Of a stretch of DNA of 8,949 nt, positions 1 through 6,336 are shown in pieces. Position 1 is the first letter of the stretch. Every line of letters begins with the position of its first letter. The position numbers and the translations under genes were made by a program. The notes beneath the pieces are model-generated. The model was not told the origin of the DNA and did no database searches. It saw nothing but the letters and a program-made list of their open reading frames with translations. This DNA is from an uncultured Eubacterium sp. (GTDB lineage: Bacteria; Bacillota; Clostridia; Lachnospirales; Lachnospiraceae): NCBI GenBank assembly GCA_958446835.1, contig CAUCXT010000068.1, forward strand, positions 1 through 8,949. Reading direction: 5' to 3'.

Positions 1-220
1 CTGTATATACCGCTTCCTTATAGCCCTTGCTCACCGTGGAATAATTGGTTGTAAGCCTGCTCTCCTGCGCTGCATCCTGAGTTGTTGTCACAACTGCCAC
101 AGGCTGCTCAGCCATCTGCGTCTGTGCATATACAGGCACGGACGCGTATGGGAATGTGCAGGCTATCATGGAAGTAATAAGTGCAAGTGATGTGATTCTC
201 TTAATACCTTTTCGAATCAT
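1..220 (-). CDS. Exported protein, N-terminal fragment (73 residues seen)
   Basis: Only the first 73 codons are present; the gene runs off the left edge. The ATG is preceded by an AGGAG box about 7 nt upstream, which fixes the start. The protein begins with a typical signal peptide: a basic n-region (MIRKGIKR), a hydrophobic core at residues 9-23, and a likely signal peptidase I site after VYA at residues 30-32. MIAC at 18-21 resembles a weak lipobox, so a lipoprotein cannot be fully excluded, but the AxA-type site is better. The mature part seen is rich in Gln, Thr and Ala, with no recognisable domain. It starts 16 bp after the abfA stop on the same strand with no terminator between, so the two are probably cotranscribed. 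By context it could be a secreted or surface protein for plant polysaccharide use, but the fragment itself does not show a function. Confidence 0.8.
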   Translation of the reverse strand, partial: MIRKGIKRITSLALITSMIACTFPYASVPVYAQTQMAEQPVAVVTTTQDAAQESRLTTNYSTVSKGYKEAVYT

Positions 221-236
221 ATAAACACTCCTACGC

Positions 237-1742
237 TTATCTGATGTTCAATTCCAGATGAAGTACACTGCTTGCCGGAATTGAGAACTTAATTCTGTTG
301 CCGTTTACCTCTATATCATTGAATGGTCTTACAGTTACCTCCTCAGGCTTATCGAATGTATTGTGAAGGTGAATCTCTCCTCCGACAATCTCGCCGCTTG
401 CAGAAGCAATCTCGGTATCAGCTACACAGCCGTCAATCTCGTAGTCCTTGTCTATGGAAAGATTGGTCATTGTAATATGAATCTTTCCGTCCTTGCCGAG
501 TGATACCGACTCTGTAAGGTTAGGTACCATGTTCTGCTCCTCAAGACCTATCTGCTCTGTCTCAACGAAGCTGTCTAAAAGCTCGGCATCCTGATGGTGC
601 TTATACATATAGAATACATGATATGTAGGAGTCTTTATCATCTTCTCTCCCTCTGTGAGGAGAACTGCCTGAAGAACATTTACCATCTGTGCAATGTTCG
701 CCATCTTAACTCTGTCACAGTGCTTGTTGAAGATGTTTAAGTTGATTCCTGCAACAAGTGCATCTCTTATTGTATTCTGCTGATACAAGAATCCCGGATT
801 GGTTCCAGGCTCACAGTCAAACCATGTTCCCCACTCATCCACAATCATGCCGACCTTGTGCTGCTTGTCATACTTGTTCATGATTGCTTCGTGATTCTTG
901 ATAAGCTCCTCCATATAGAGAGTCTTATTAAGGGTCTGATACCACATCTTATCATCGAAATCCGTTGCGCTTCCCTTGTGATCCCATCCACCCGGATGTG
1001 TATAGTAATGAAGTGATATGCCATCCATAAAGCCGTGAAGGAACTCCGGTGCCTTAAAGCAGGTATCCATTACCTTGTCTGTCCAGTTGTAATCGTCAAC
1101 ATTCGCTCCGCATGCAACCTTGAATATAGGCTTATCCGGATGATAGTTTCTTACATAAGTCTGGTATCTTCTATAGAGATTTCCGTAATACTCAGGTGTC
1201 ATGTTTCCGCCGCAGCCCCAGTTCTCATTTCCCACTCCGAAGTAGTCCACTGTCCAAGGCTTCTCAGAACCGTTCTTCTTTCTCAAATCACTCATTGGCG
1301 ATACACCCTCAAAAGTCATGTACTCAACCCATTCGCTCATCTCCTGAACCGTTCCGCTTCCGACATTGCCGTTGACGTAGGTCTTACAGCCAAGCTGTCT
1401 GCAAAGCTCCATGAATTCATGTGTTCCGAAGCTGTTGTCCTCTACAACACCGCCCCAGTGGGTGTTTATCATCTTCTTTCTGCCCTCAACAGGTCCTATG
1501 CCGTCCTTCCAGTGGTACTCATCTGCAAAGCAGCCGCCCGGCCATCTGAGAACAGGAATCTGTATGTCCTTTAATGCCTCCACAACGTCTGTTCTCATTC
1601 CGTTCACATTAGGAATGGAAGAATCCTTTCCCACAAAAATCCCCTCGTAAATACATCTTCCTAAATGCTCCGAAAAATGTCCCTGAATCTCCGGATTGAT
1701 GTGACCCTTTTTGTTCTTAGGGTTTATGTACAACTTGCTCAT
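237..1742 (-). CDS. abfA: GH51 alpha-L-arabinofuranosidase, intracellular
   Basis: This 501-residue enzyme should release terminal alpha-L-arabinofuranosyl units from arabinan or arabinoxylan oligosaccharides in the cytoplasm. The length matches characterised bacterial GH51 enzymes (about 500 residues), and there is no signal peptide. Visible family signatures are GHFSEHLGRCIYEGI near the N-terminus, RWPGGCFADEYHW, and GNENWGCGG with the predicted acid/base Glu173. ISLHYYTHPGGW follows, then DEWGTW with the predicted nucleophile Glu303. The (beta/alpha)8 barrel is followed by a C-terminal beta-sandwich (about residue 380 onward), so the gene appears intact. A strong GGAGG site lies 7 nt before the ATG. 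The gene diverges from an ArsR-type regulator and is followed at once by an exported protein, which suggests a regulated arabinoside operon. The family assignment is very secure; the exact preferred substrate is inferred. Confidence 0.96.
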   Translation of the reverse strand: MSKLYINPKNKKGHINPEIQGHFSEHLGRCIYEGIFVGKDSSIPNVNGMRTDVVEALKDIQIPVLRWPGGCFADEYHWKDGIGPVEGRKKMINTHWGGVVEDNSFGTHEFMELCRQLGCKTYVNGNVGSGTVQEMSEWVEYMTFEGVSPMSDLRKKNGSEKPWTVDYFGVGNENWGCGGNMTPEYYGNLYRRYQTYVRNYHPDKPIFKVACGANVDDYNWTDKVMDTCFKAPEFLHGFMDGISLHYYTHPGGWDHKGSATDFDDKMWYQTLNKTLYMEELIKNHEAIMNKYDKQHKVGMIVDEWGTWFDCEPGTNPGFLYQQNTIRDALVAGINLNIFNKHCDRVKMANIAQMVNVLQAVLLTEGEKMIKTPTYHVFYMYKHHQDAELLDSFVETEQIGLEEQNMVPNLTESVSLGKDGKIHITMTNLSIDKDYEIDGCVADTEIASASGEIVGGEIHLHNTFDKPEEVTVRPFNDIEVNGNRIKFSIPASSVLHLELNIR

Positions 1743-1749
1743 TTTTCGT

Positions 1750-1754
1750 CCTCC
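1750..1754 (-). promoter_or_regulatory. Ribosome binding site of abfA
   Basis: GGAGG on the minus strand, within AAAAGGAGGA, stands 7 nt before the abfA ATG. It is a near-ideal Shine-Dalgarno sequence and supports the chosen start and high expression when induced. Confidence 0.85.
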
Positions 1755-1814
1755 TTTTAATATTTTTTTATTAAATTTACATAAATTTTATTTTTCAGTA
1801 AAACAGAACAAGTC

Positions 1815-1828
1815 TTAAAACGTTTTCG
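1815..1828 (-). promoter_or_regulatory. Possible cre-like (CcpA/LacI-family) operator
   Basis: The minus strand reads CGAAAACGTTTTAA, with a perfect 10-bp palindrome AAAACGTTTT around a central CG. It differs from the idealised catabolite-responsive element TGAAAACGTTTTCA at two of 14 positions. It lies downstream of the predicted abfA promoter and about 70 bp before the start codon, where a bound repressor could block elongation. Carbon catabolite repression of an arabinofuranosidase would be expected in Firmicutes. The match is imperfect and the surrounding DNA is AT-rich. Confidence 0.35.
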
Positions 1829-1869
1829 TAGTTTATATTTCACTTTTTGCTTAACCTATTCTATTTTCG

Positions 1870-1890
1870 GTGAAATGTTAATATAAACAT
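1870..1890. promoter_or_regulatory. Candidate operator at the abfA start site
   Basis: Positions 1875-1890 form an interrupted palindrome, ATGTTAAT/ATAAACAT, matching in seven of eight pairs. It overlaps the predicted abfA -10 box. The same stretch holds ATTAACATTTCAC on the minus strand (1882-1870), nearly identical to ATTAAACATTTCAC on the plus strand at 2026-2039 beside the regulator promoter. A shared element at both divergent promoters is what one expects for binding by the adjacent ArsR-type protein. Binding itself is inferred. Confidence 0.4.
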
Positions 1891-1914
1891 AGCTCTTTTT
1901 ATTGTATAATTCAA
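1886..1914 (-). promoter_or_regulatory. Predicted abfA promoter (weak consensus)
   Basis: On the minus strand, TTGAAT (1914-1909) and TATGTT (1891-1886) are separated by 17 bp. Each matches the sigma-70-type consensus at four of six positions. An overlapping alternative uses TATATT as the -10, shifted 6 bp downstream. Either gives an abfA leader of roughly 130-140 nt. A weak core would fit a gene needing induction. Low-complexity AT-rich DNA makes false matches likely. Confidence 0.35.
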
Positions 1915-1955
1915 TACTTAATTGCTTAATCCGATAGAGAAAGATTTGTTATTTT

Positions 1956-1974
1956 TTTGTGCATTTTGCACAAA
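1956..1974. promoter_or_regulatory. 19-bp perfect inverted repeat, candidate regulator operator
   Basis: Two 8-bp arms, TTTGTGCA and TGCACAAA, are perfect inverted copies around a central TTT. The element lies between the two divergent promoters, 12 bp upstream of the regulator's -35 box and about 40 bp upstream of the abfA -35 box. Its GC-containing TGTGCA/TGCACA half-sites stand out from the surrounding AT-rich DNA. Half-site symmetry suits a dimeric winged-helix protein such as the neighbouring regulator, although the assignment is inferred. Confidence 0.5.
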
Positions 1975-1986
1975 TGTATTTTCTTA

Positions 1987-2015
1987 TTGACTATTTCTTT
2001 TAAACATTTTATACT
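1987..2015 (+). promoter_or_regulatory. Sigma-70-type promoter of the ArsR-family regulator
   Basis: TTGACT (1987-1992) and TATACT (2010-2015) are separated by 17 bp, and each matches the consensus at five of six positions. The predicted start near 2022 gives a leader of about 67 nt before the regulator ATG. This is the best promoter in the intergenic region. Confidence 0.7.
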
Positions 2016-2039
2016 TAAAAGAATAATTAAACATTTCAC
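2000..2039 (+). repeat. Direct repeat of TTAAACATTT around the regulator -10 box
   Basis: TTAAACATTT occurs at 2000-2009 (between -35 and -10) and again at 2027-2036 (just past the predicted start), 27 bp apart. The second copy extends to TTAAACATTTCAC, which recurs inverted at the abfA promoter. Repressor binding here would cover the regulator's own promoter and so give autoregulation. Chance repetition in AT-rich DNA is possible. Confidence 0.4.
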
Positions 2040-2088
2040 TTTATAAATCAAACCATGCATAATTACCAACCTAAGGAGACCTGCTGAT

Positions 2089-3018
2089 ATGTACTATATT
2101 AAATCACTAAACGAAGCCGAAGAAGTCTTTAAGGCACTCAGCACCCCTATGAGACTTCAGATTATGAAACTTATTTATCAAAATGATCATCTGAGCATGA
2201 ATGACCTTGCGGAAACTCTTGGTCTTACCAACAGTGCCATATCAATGCATGTCGGCAAGCTTGAGGCAGCCGGTCTCGTCTCCGTTCAGGTGACCTCCGG
2301 CAAGAGGGGGATTATGAAGATAGTCCGTCCACGTTATGAACGTCTTATCATAGACATGGTTCCGAATGCCGGTTCTATCAAATGCTACACCGATGAGATA
2401 GATATAGGTCACTATATCAGTTACGATGTTCATCCTACCTGTGGTCTGTCCACCTCCGGAAACCTTATCGGCGACCTCGATAACCCCAAGGTTTTCTCAT
2501 ATCCTGAGCGTTTTAAGGCTGATATATTATGGGTCGGATATGGATATGTGACATATAATCTTCCCAACCGTTTAAAGCTCGGCCAGACATTGTCCGAAAT
2601 ACAGATTTCCTTTGAGATAAGCTCCGAATGTCCTGAGCACAATGACAATTATCCAAGTGATATCTATTTTGACATCAATGGGAAAGCCCTCGGAAAATGG
2701 ATAAGCCCCGGCGACTTCGGCAACAGACGTGGTATGCTGTGCCCTAACTGGTGGCCGGACGGGCTCAACCAGTACGGTCTGTTAAAAACATTGGTTATCA
2801 ATCATTCCGGTACATTTATGGACGGAACCGCCAAGCTGTCATCCGTAACCATCAATGACCTTGCACTTAACTATGACTCAATAATCAATTTCACCATATC
2901 AGTTCCGGCAGATACACCTAACTGCGGTGGTTTCACATTGTTCGGCGCCTCCTTTGGAGATTTCAGCCAGAATATCGTGGTGAAACTGTTCTATGAAGAT
3001 TCATCCTCTGAATTTTAA
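2089..3018 (+). CDS. ArsR-like winged-helix regulator with large C-terminal sensor-like domain
   Basis: This 309-residue cytoplasmic transcription factor has an ArsR-like winged helix at residues 1-90. Its helix-turn-helix lies near 36-62 and the recognition helix, with TNSAISMHVGKLE, near 47-59. Typical ArsR proteins are only about 100-120 residues long. Here some 210 further residues form a beta-rich domain with PTCGLSTSGNLIGD near 137-150, SDIYFDINGKALGKW and SPGDFGNRRG in the middle, and GGFTLFGASFGDF at 280-292. This architecture resembles regulators found beside arabinofuranosidase genes in Firmicutes, recalled from general knowledge. The canonical ArsR metal-site motif (ELCVCDL) is not visible, so a sugar or oligosaccharide effector is more plausible than a metal. 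An AAGGAG lies 10 nt before the ATG. It diverges from abfA and probably regulates both itself and abfA; whether it represses or activates is not shown. Confidence 0.88.
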   Translation: MYYIKSLNEAEEVFKALSTPMRLQIMKLIYQNDHLSMNDLAETLGLTNSAISMHVGKLEAAGLVSVQVTSGKRGIMKIVRPRYERLIIDMVPNAGSIKCYTDEIDIGHYISYDVHPTCGLSTSGNLIGDLDNPKVFSYPERFKADILWVGYGYVTYNLPNRLKLGQTLSEIQISFEISSECPEHNDNYPSDIYFDINGKALGKWISPGDFGNRRGMLCPNWWPDGLNQYGLLKTLVINHSGTFMDGTAKLSSVTINDLALNYDSIINFTISVPADTPNCGGFTLFGASFGDFSQNIVVKLFYEDSSSEF

Positions 3019-3049
3019 TTGTTTTGTCAATGCAGCTCCTGCAAATGCC

Positions 3050-3078
3050 TTGAAAATATTCATCTAAAATGATAAAGT
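3050..3078 (+). promoter_or_regulatory. Possible promoter of the helicase gene
   Basis: TTGAAA (3050-3055) and TAAAGT (3073-3078) are 17 bp apart, with five and four of six consensus matches. Transcription from here would start near 3085, exactly where the leader hairpin begins. The site is weak. Readthrough from the regulator gene upstream is the alternative source of transcription. Confidence 0.35.
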
Positions 3079-3085
3079 AATATAT

Positions 3086-3112
3086 GTGTTGGGAAGTACT
3101 CCTTCCCAACAC
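3086..3112 (+). terminator. Perfect 11-bp hairpin between regulator and helicase
   Basis: The arms GTGTTGGGAAG and CTTCCCAACAC pair perfectly around a 5-nt loop (TACTC). The tract after it, GTTGTATTTTA, is only partly T-rich. It could be a terminator for the regulator gene, 67 bp after its stop, or a 5' stem-loop that stabilises or regulates the helicase mRNA, whose start codon lies 42 bp further on. The structure is certain; its role is not. Confidence 0.55.
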
Positions 3113-3142
3113 GTTGTATTTTACGGAAGTATATATAAAGAC

Positions 3143-3148
3143 AAGGAG
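3143..3148 (+). promoter_or_regulatory. Ribosome binding site deciding the helicase start
   Basis: AAGGAG lies 6 nt before the ATG at 3155. The reading frame stays open back to a GTG at 3086, but that codon sits at the base of a strong hairpin and has no Shine-Dalgarno sequence, so 3155 is the start. Confidence 0.85.
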
Positions 3149-3154
3149 TTTACC

Positions 3155-6100
3155 ATGTTTAAACCCGATGACAATAATTATGAGCAAAGCCACTTTGCGT
3201 CCGTGCTCTCCCTTACAAAGGAAAATCTGGAAAAATATAGAAAAGAAGAGAAAGCTCTGTCCGATGAACTCTACACACTTCTTGAGACCTACGGTGCCAA
3301 GGATGTCGAGGCTCTGTCAATGATTGACAACATACAGGTAATGTATGAACGCGCGCAGCATGAGGCCTCGAGAGCTGAAAAAGCAAGGCAGAAGCCATTC
3401 TTCGGAAGAATCGATTTTATTGATGAAAAGAATAAGAGCAATGATACTATCTATATAGGCAAGGTTGGAATATCCCGCGATGTAACACACCTTGAGGTCA
3501 TCGACTGGCGCGCCCCTATCGCCAACTCATACTACGAAAGCCACATCGGTGAAGTCACCTACTCTGTTCCAAGGGAAGGCGACTTTGTGATTGACCTTAA
3601 GAAAAAGAGAACCTACGAAATCAAGGATGATACCCTGCTCTCCTTTTTTGACAGCGACGTTGTCGCAAACGATGAGCTTCTAAACAGATACCTCTCCCAG
3701 AACAAAAAAGCTGTTCTCGGTGAGATTATTGCGACAATCCAGAAGGAACAGAATGACATTATAAGACAGTCTCCTTACAAGAGTATAATAGTTCAGGGAG
3801 CTGCCGGCTCAGGAAAGACAACTGTTGCCATGCACAGGATATCATATATCCTGTACAACTATGAGAAAGACTTTAAGCCGGCAGATTTTTACATTGTCGG
3901 GAGCAACAAGATTCTCCTAAATTACATTACCAGTGTCCTGCCGGACTTAGACGTAAACGGTGTCCGCCAGATGACGATGGAGGAGCTTTTTGTGAGGCTT
4001 CTGTATGAGGACTGGGATAGGGACACCCAGCATATTGCGCCGCTTACCATGCCATCCGCAGTATACCCTGCCTCCTTAAAGCGAGGAACGCTCACATGGT
4101 TTCGTGAACTTGAGGCGTTCTGCAATAATTTTGAGAGAAATGTCATCGACACAAGGGATGTCATCCTCAAATCGAATGAGAATGTGCTTCTCGAACATGA
4201 CGTGTGTGTCACCCTGCTCACATCGCAGTCCATCACGGCATTCCTTAATGAGAACCCACAGTTATCGACACAGCTTAAGATAGAACACCTCAACAACCGC
4301 ATAATGGCGCGCCTTGAGAACGAACTCATGGGAAAAGAAATCCAGTACTCACCGGAGGAAAAGAAGGCGCTCACGCGCTTCTACCGCCAGTACTTCGGAC
4401 CTAAGAAGTGGAAATACTCCACCTACGACATATACTCCGATTTCCTGAAATCTCAGGAGAAAAAATACGGCACCGTGTTCCCTTATGATTCCAAAACACC
4501 GGATTTATATGACCTCGCAGCTCTTGTCTACATCTATAAGCGCACCAAGGAAAATGACCCTATTGAGGAGGCACACCATGTTGTCATAGATGAGGCACAG
4601 GACTTCGGAATGATGGCATATATGAGCCTGCACTACTGCATGCGCGGTTGTACCTACACAATAATGGGTGATGTCTCACAGAATATCCACTATGAACACG
4701 GACTGAATGACTGGACTGAGCTCACCGCTAATTTTCTAACAGGCGAATATGACAGCTTCAATCTCCTGCGAAAGAGCTACCGCAACACTGTGGAGATATC
4801 CCACTTTGCAACGGACATATTAAGGCACGGAACCTTCTCAATATACCCTGTTGAGCCGATTATAAGGCACGGCAAGGACGTGGAGATAACGGCTTTTGCG
4901 GATAACGATGAGCTTATCAGAAATACCGCCTCCAAAATCAATGCGTGGAAGGAAGCCGGATATGAGACGATAGCGATAATCTGCCCTGATATTGATACCT
5001 CAAGGGTAGCCGCCAATGAGCTTTCTAAATACACTCAGGTCAATGACTTTGACGCGATGGAATTTGACATCGGGACAATGGTTCTTCCAATCACCTACAC
5101 CAAGGGATTGGAATTCGACTGCTGCATACTTATGAATCCGGACATTGACGCATACCCGGCGTGTGACGCCAATGTAAAGCTCCTCTATGTAGCGGCAACC
5201 CGTGCTCTCCATGAGCTTGCCGTCTACCACACCGGAGAGCTCACGCCATTGATTGCAGAGCCTATCCCGGATTCGGTCAAAAATGCTGTATTTGACGCAG
5301 AGAACATGCAGCCTAACAGGGTGCGAAAGACTGTGACGTTCAGCTCCATCCAGCCTGCCACAGCCGTTTCCGGCGAAGATACGCAGGATGATAATTTAAC
5401 AGCTAAAACAAGCACTTCTTCATCGGACGCAAGGAAAGCATCTTCTTCATCCGGAATTACAGACGCTCCGGGTAAATACAAGGCTCCGGCAGCCAGAAGG
5501 ACATCACCGTATCCTGCCATGCCGTACACCGCACCGCCTGCAGCTCCGGGCAAGGCTGTCGACTACAGCAACAAGATTATGTGCATGTCGGAATACTCCT
5601 TCGGCTCTGTGCCGAAGATGGATGTGCTTAAGCAGAATCCGAACCGCATGGCTGCATATCCGTTCAGGGCGGTAAGACGTGAGGGCAACAGCCTCATCCT
5701 CGACAGTATCAATGCAACGCTTACGCTCACCCCTTATGCTTCTTCAATGATACGTGTGAGCTACCACAGGGCTGGAGCCCAAATACCAGAAGCGAAATGC
5801 ATTGAGAACAGAAAGACCACCGATAAATGGAAGTTCAAGGACACTCCCGACACGGTTCTGCTCGCCACCTCAGCGCTCTACCTTCGCATTGACAAGAAGA
5901 ACGGACTTATAAGCTTCTGCGACAAGGATAAAAACATACTCTTAAATGAAAAGCAGCCGGGACATATATTAGAGACGACAAGGAACAGAAGCATGTGCTT
6001 TTTCGACTTCGACAGCGCCCAGAAGCTCTATGCCTTCGGTGCAAGCAACCGCGACCATCTTCAGCTCAACCGCGTTGCAAGATATATCTCGTTCGGAAAG

Positions 6101-6316
6101 AGCAAGCTGAAAGCTCCTTGTGTCATATCTGATAAAGGTTACGGTCTGGCGATAAGCCATGACTTCACAGTGCTCTTTAACAGCATACCAACCTACGGAA
6201 CATTCATCGCCTTAGATGAGGCACAATATTTTGATTACTACTTTTTCACCGGAAGCACGGACGAAGAACTGATTAAGAAATATGACTGGATAAGAAGCAA
6301 AAACAGAGAAGCCTGA
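3155..6316 (+). CDS. HelD-like SF1 helicase fused to a GH31 N-terminal-type beta-sandwich
   Basis: The 1053-residue protein begins with a short helical, coiled-coil-like segment (1-75), then the HelD signatures PFFGRIDF (81-88) and DWRAP (117-121). A full UvrD-type ATPase follows: Walker A GAAGSGKTT (215-223, Lys221), Walker B VVIDEAQD (476-483) and MGDVSQNI (504-511). Next come LRKSYRNT with the likely arginine finger Arg543, YTKGLEFD (648-655) and YVAATRA with Arg683. HelD proteins are known to bind RNA polymerase and recycle stalled complexes, so an RNA-polymerase or nucleic-acid role is likely. Usual HelD length is about 700-770 residues; this protein continues through a Ser/Thr/Ala/Pro-rich linker (about 730-803) into a C-terminal domain (about 832-1053). 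That domain resembles the GH31 galactose-mutarotase-like N-domain: TLTPYASSMIRVSY, KKNGLISF (914-921), LYAFG (958-962), DKGYGLAISH (993-1002), FDYYFFTG (1026-1033). The GH31 catalytic barrel is absent. No signal peptide or frameshift is seen. The helicase call is very secure, the C-terminal call strong; the function of the fusion is unknown. Confidence 0.93.
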   Translation: MFKPDDNNYEQSHFASVLSLTKENLEKYRKEEKALSDELYTLLETYGAKDVEALSMIDNIQVMYERAQHEASRAEKARQKPFFGRIDFIDEKNKSNDTIYIGKVGISRDVTHLEVIDWRAPIANSYYESHIGEVTYSVPREGDFVIDLKKKRTYEIKDDTLLSFFDSDVVANDELLNRYLSQNKKAVLGEIIATIQKEQNDIIRQSPYKSIIVQGAAGSGKTTVAMHRISYILYNYEKDFKPADFYIVGSNKILLNYITSVLPDLDVNGVRQMTMEELFVRLLYEDWDRDTQHIAPLTMPSAVYPASLKRGTLTWFRELEAFCNNFERNVIDTRDVILKSNENVLLEHDVCVTLLTSQSITAFLNENPQLSTQLKIEHLNNRIMARLENELMGKEIQYSPEEKKALTRFYRQYFGPKKWKYSTYDIYSDFLKSQEKKYGTVFPYDSKTPDLYDLAALVYIYKRTKENDPIEEAHHVVIDEAQDFGMMAYMSLHYCMRGCTYTIMGDVSQNIHYEHGLNDWTELTANFLTGEYDSFNLLRKSYRNTVEISHFATDILRHGTFSIYPVEPIIRHGKDVEITAFADNDELIRNTASKINAWKEAGYETIAIICPDIDTSRVAANELSKYTQVNDFDAMEFDIGTMVLPITYTKGLEFDCCILMNPDIDAYPACDANVKLLYVAATRALHELAVYHTGELTPLIAEPIPDSVKNAVFDAENMQPNRVRKTVTFSSIQPATAVSGEDTQDDNLTAKTSTSSSDARKASSSSGITDAPGKYKAPAARRTSPYPAMPYTAPPAAPGKAVDYSNKIMCMSEYSFGSVPKMDVLKQNPNRMAAYPFRAVRREGNSLILDSINATLTLTPYASSMIRVSYHRAGAQIPEAKCIENRKTTDKWKFKDTPDTVLLATSALYLRIDKKNGLISFCDKDKNILLNEKQPGHILETTRNRSMCFFDFDSAQKLYAFGASNRDHLQLNRVARYISFGKSKLKAPCVISDKGYGLAISHDFTVLFNSIPTYGTFIALDEAQYFDYYFFTGSTDEELIKKYDWIRSKNREA
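5648..6313 (+). other. GH31 N-terminal-like beta-sandwich domain within the helicase protein
   Basis: About 222 residues (832-1053) follow the order of motifs in the GH31 N-domain as I recall it from enzymes such as YicI. An early strand carries I-R-V before a basic/aromatic stretch, followed by the L-x-x-NG-x-I-x-F repeat, then L-Y-x-F-G, then an (I/V)SDKGYG strand before the loop that precedes a D-Y-Y-F-x-x-G strand and a final helix EELIKKYDWI. In true GH31 enzymes the next segment opens the catalytic barrel with its Asp nucleophile; here the protein ends. The domain is therefore predicted to be non-hydrolytic and to serve in binding or scaffolding. Confidence 0.8.
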
Positions 6317-6336
6317 TGTGGCTTCTCTGTTTTTTT
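6299..6336. terminator. Bidirectional intrinsic terminator between convergent genes
   Basis: A 15-bp perfect stem (6299-6313 with 6320-6334) closes a 6-nt loop, TGATGT. The core AACAGAGAAGCC/GGCTTCTCTGTT is flanked by A5 on the left and T7 on the right, giving a U-tract on both strands. It should end transcripts of both the helicase (plus) and the ABC permease (minus). The helicase stop TGA lies in the loop, and the permease stop TAA overlaps the right-hand T tract. Confidence 0.93.

Noticed and set aside
1035..1650. Open frames on the plus strand inside abfA (179 and 79 codons)
   Set aside because: They are antisense to a clearly recognised GH51 gene, have no family features, and arise from its codon use.
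1771..1790. AT-rich imperfect inverted repeat in the abfA leader
   Set aside because: TAAATTTA-type symmetry is expected by chance in such AT-rich DNA, and the stem would be very weak.
1905..1910. Perfect TATAAT on the plus strand
   Set aside because: No acceptable -35 box lies 16-18 bp upstream, and it is far from the regulator gene, which has a better promoter at 1987-2015.
3086..3154. Upstream GTG start for the helicase, adding 23 residues
   Set aside because: The codon lies at the base of a perfect hairpin and has no Shine-Dalgarno sequence, while ATG 3155 has AAGGAG at ideal spacing and begins the family-like N-terminus.
5224..5553. 109-codon minus-strand frame opposite the helicase linker
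   Set aside because: Its Ala/Gly/Val-rich translation mirrors the low-complexity linker on the other strand; no ribosome binding site or homology is recognisable.
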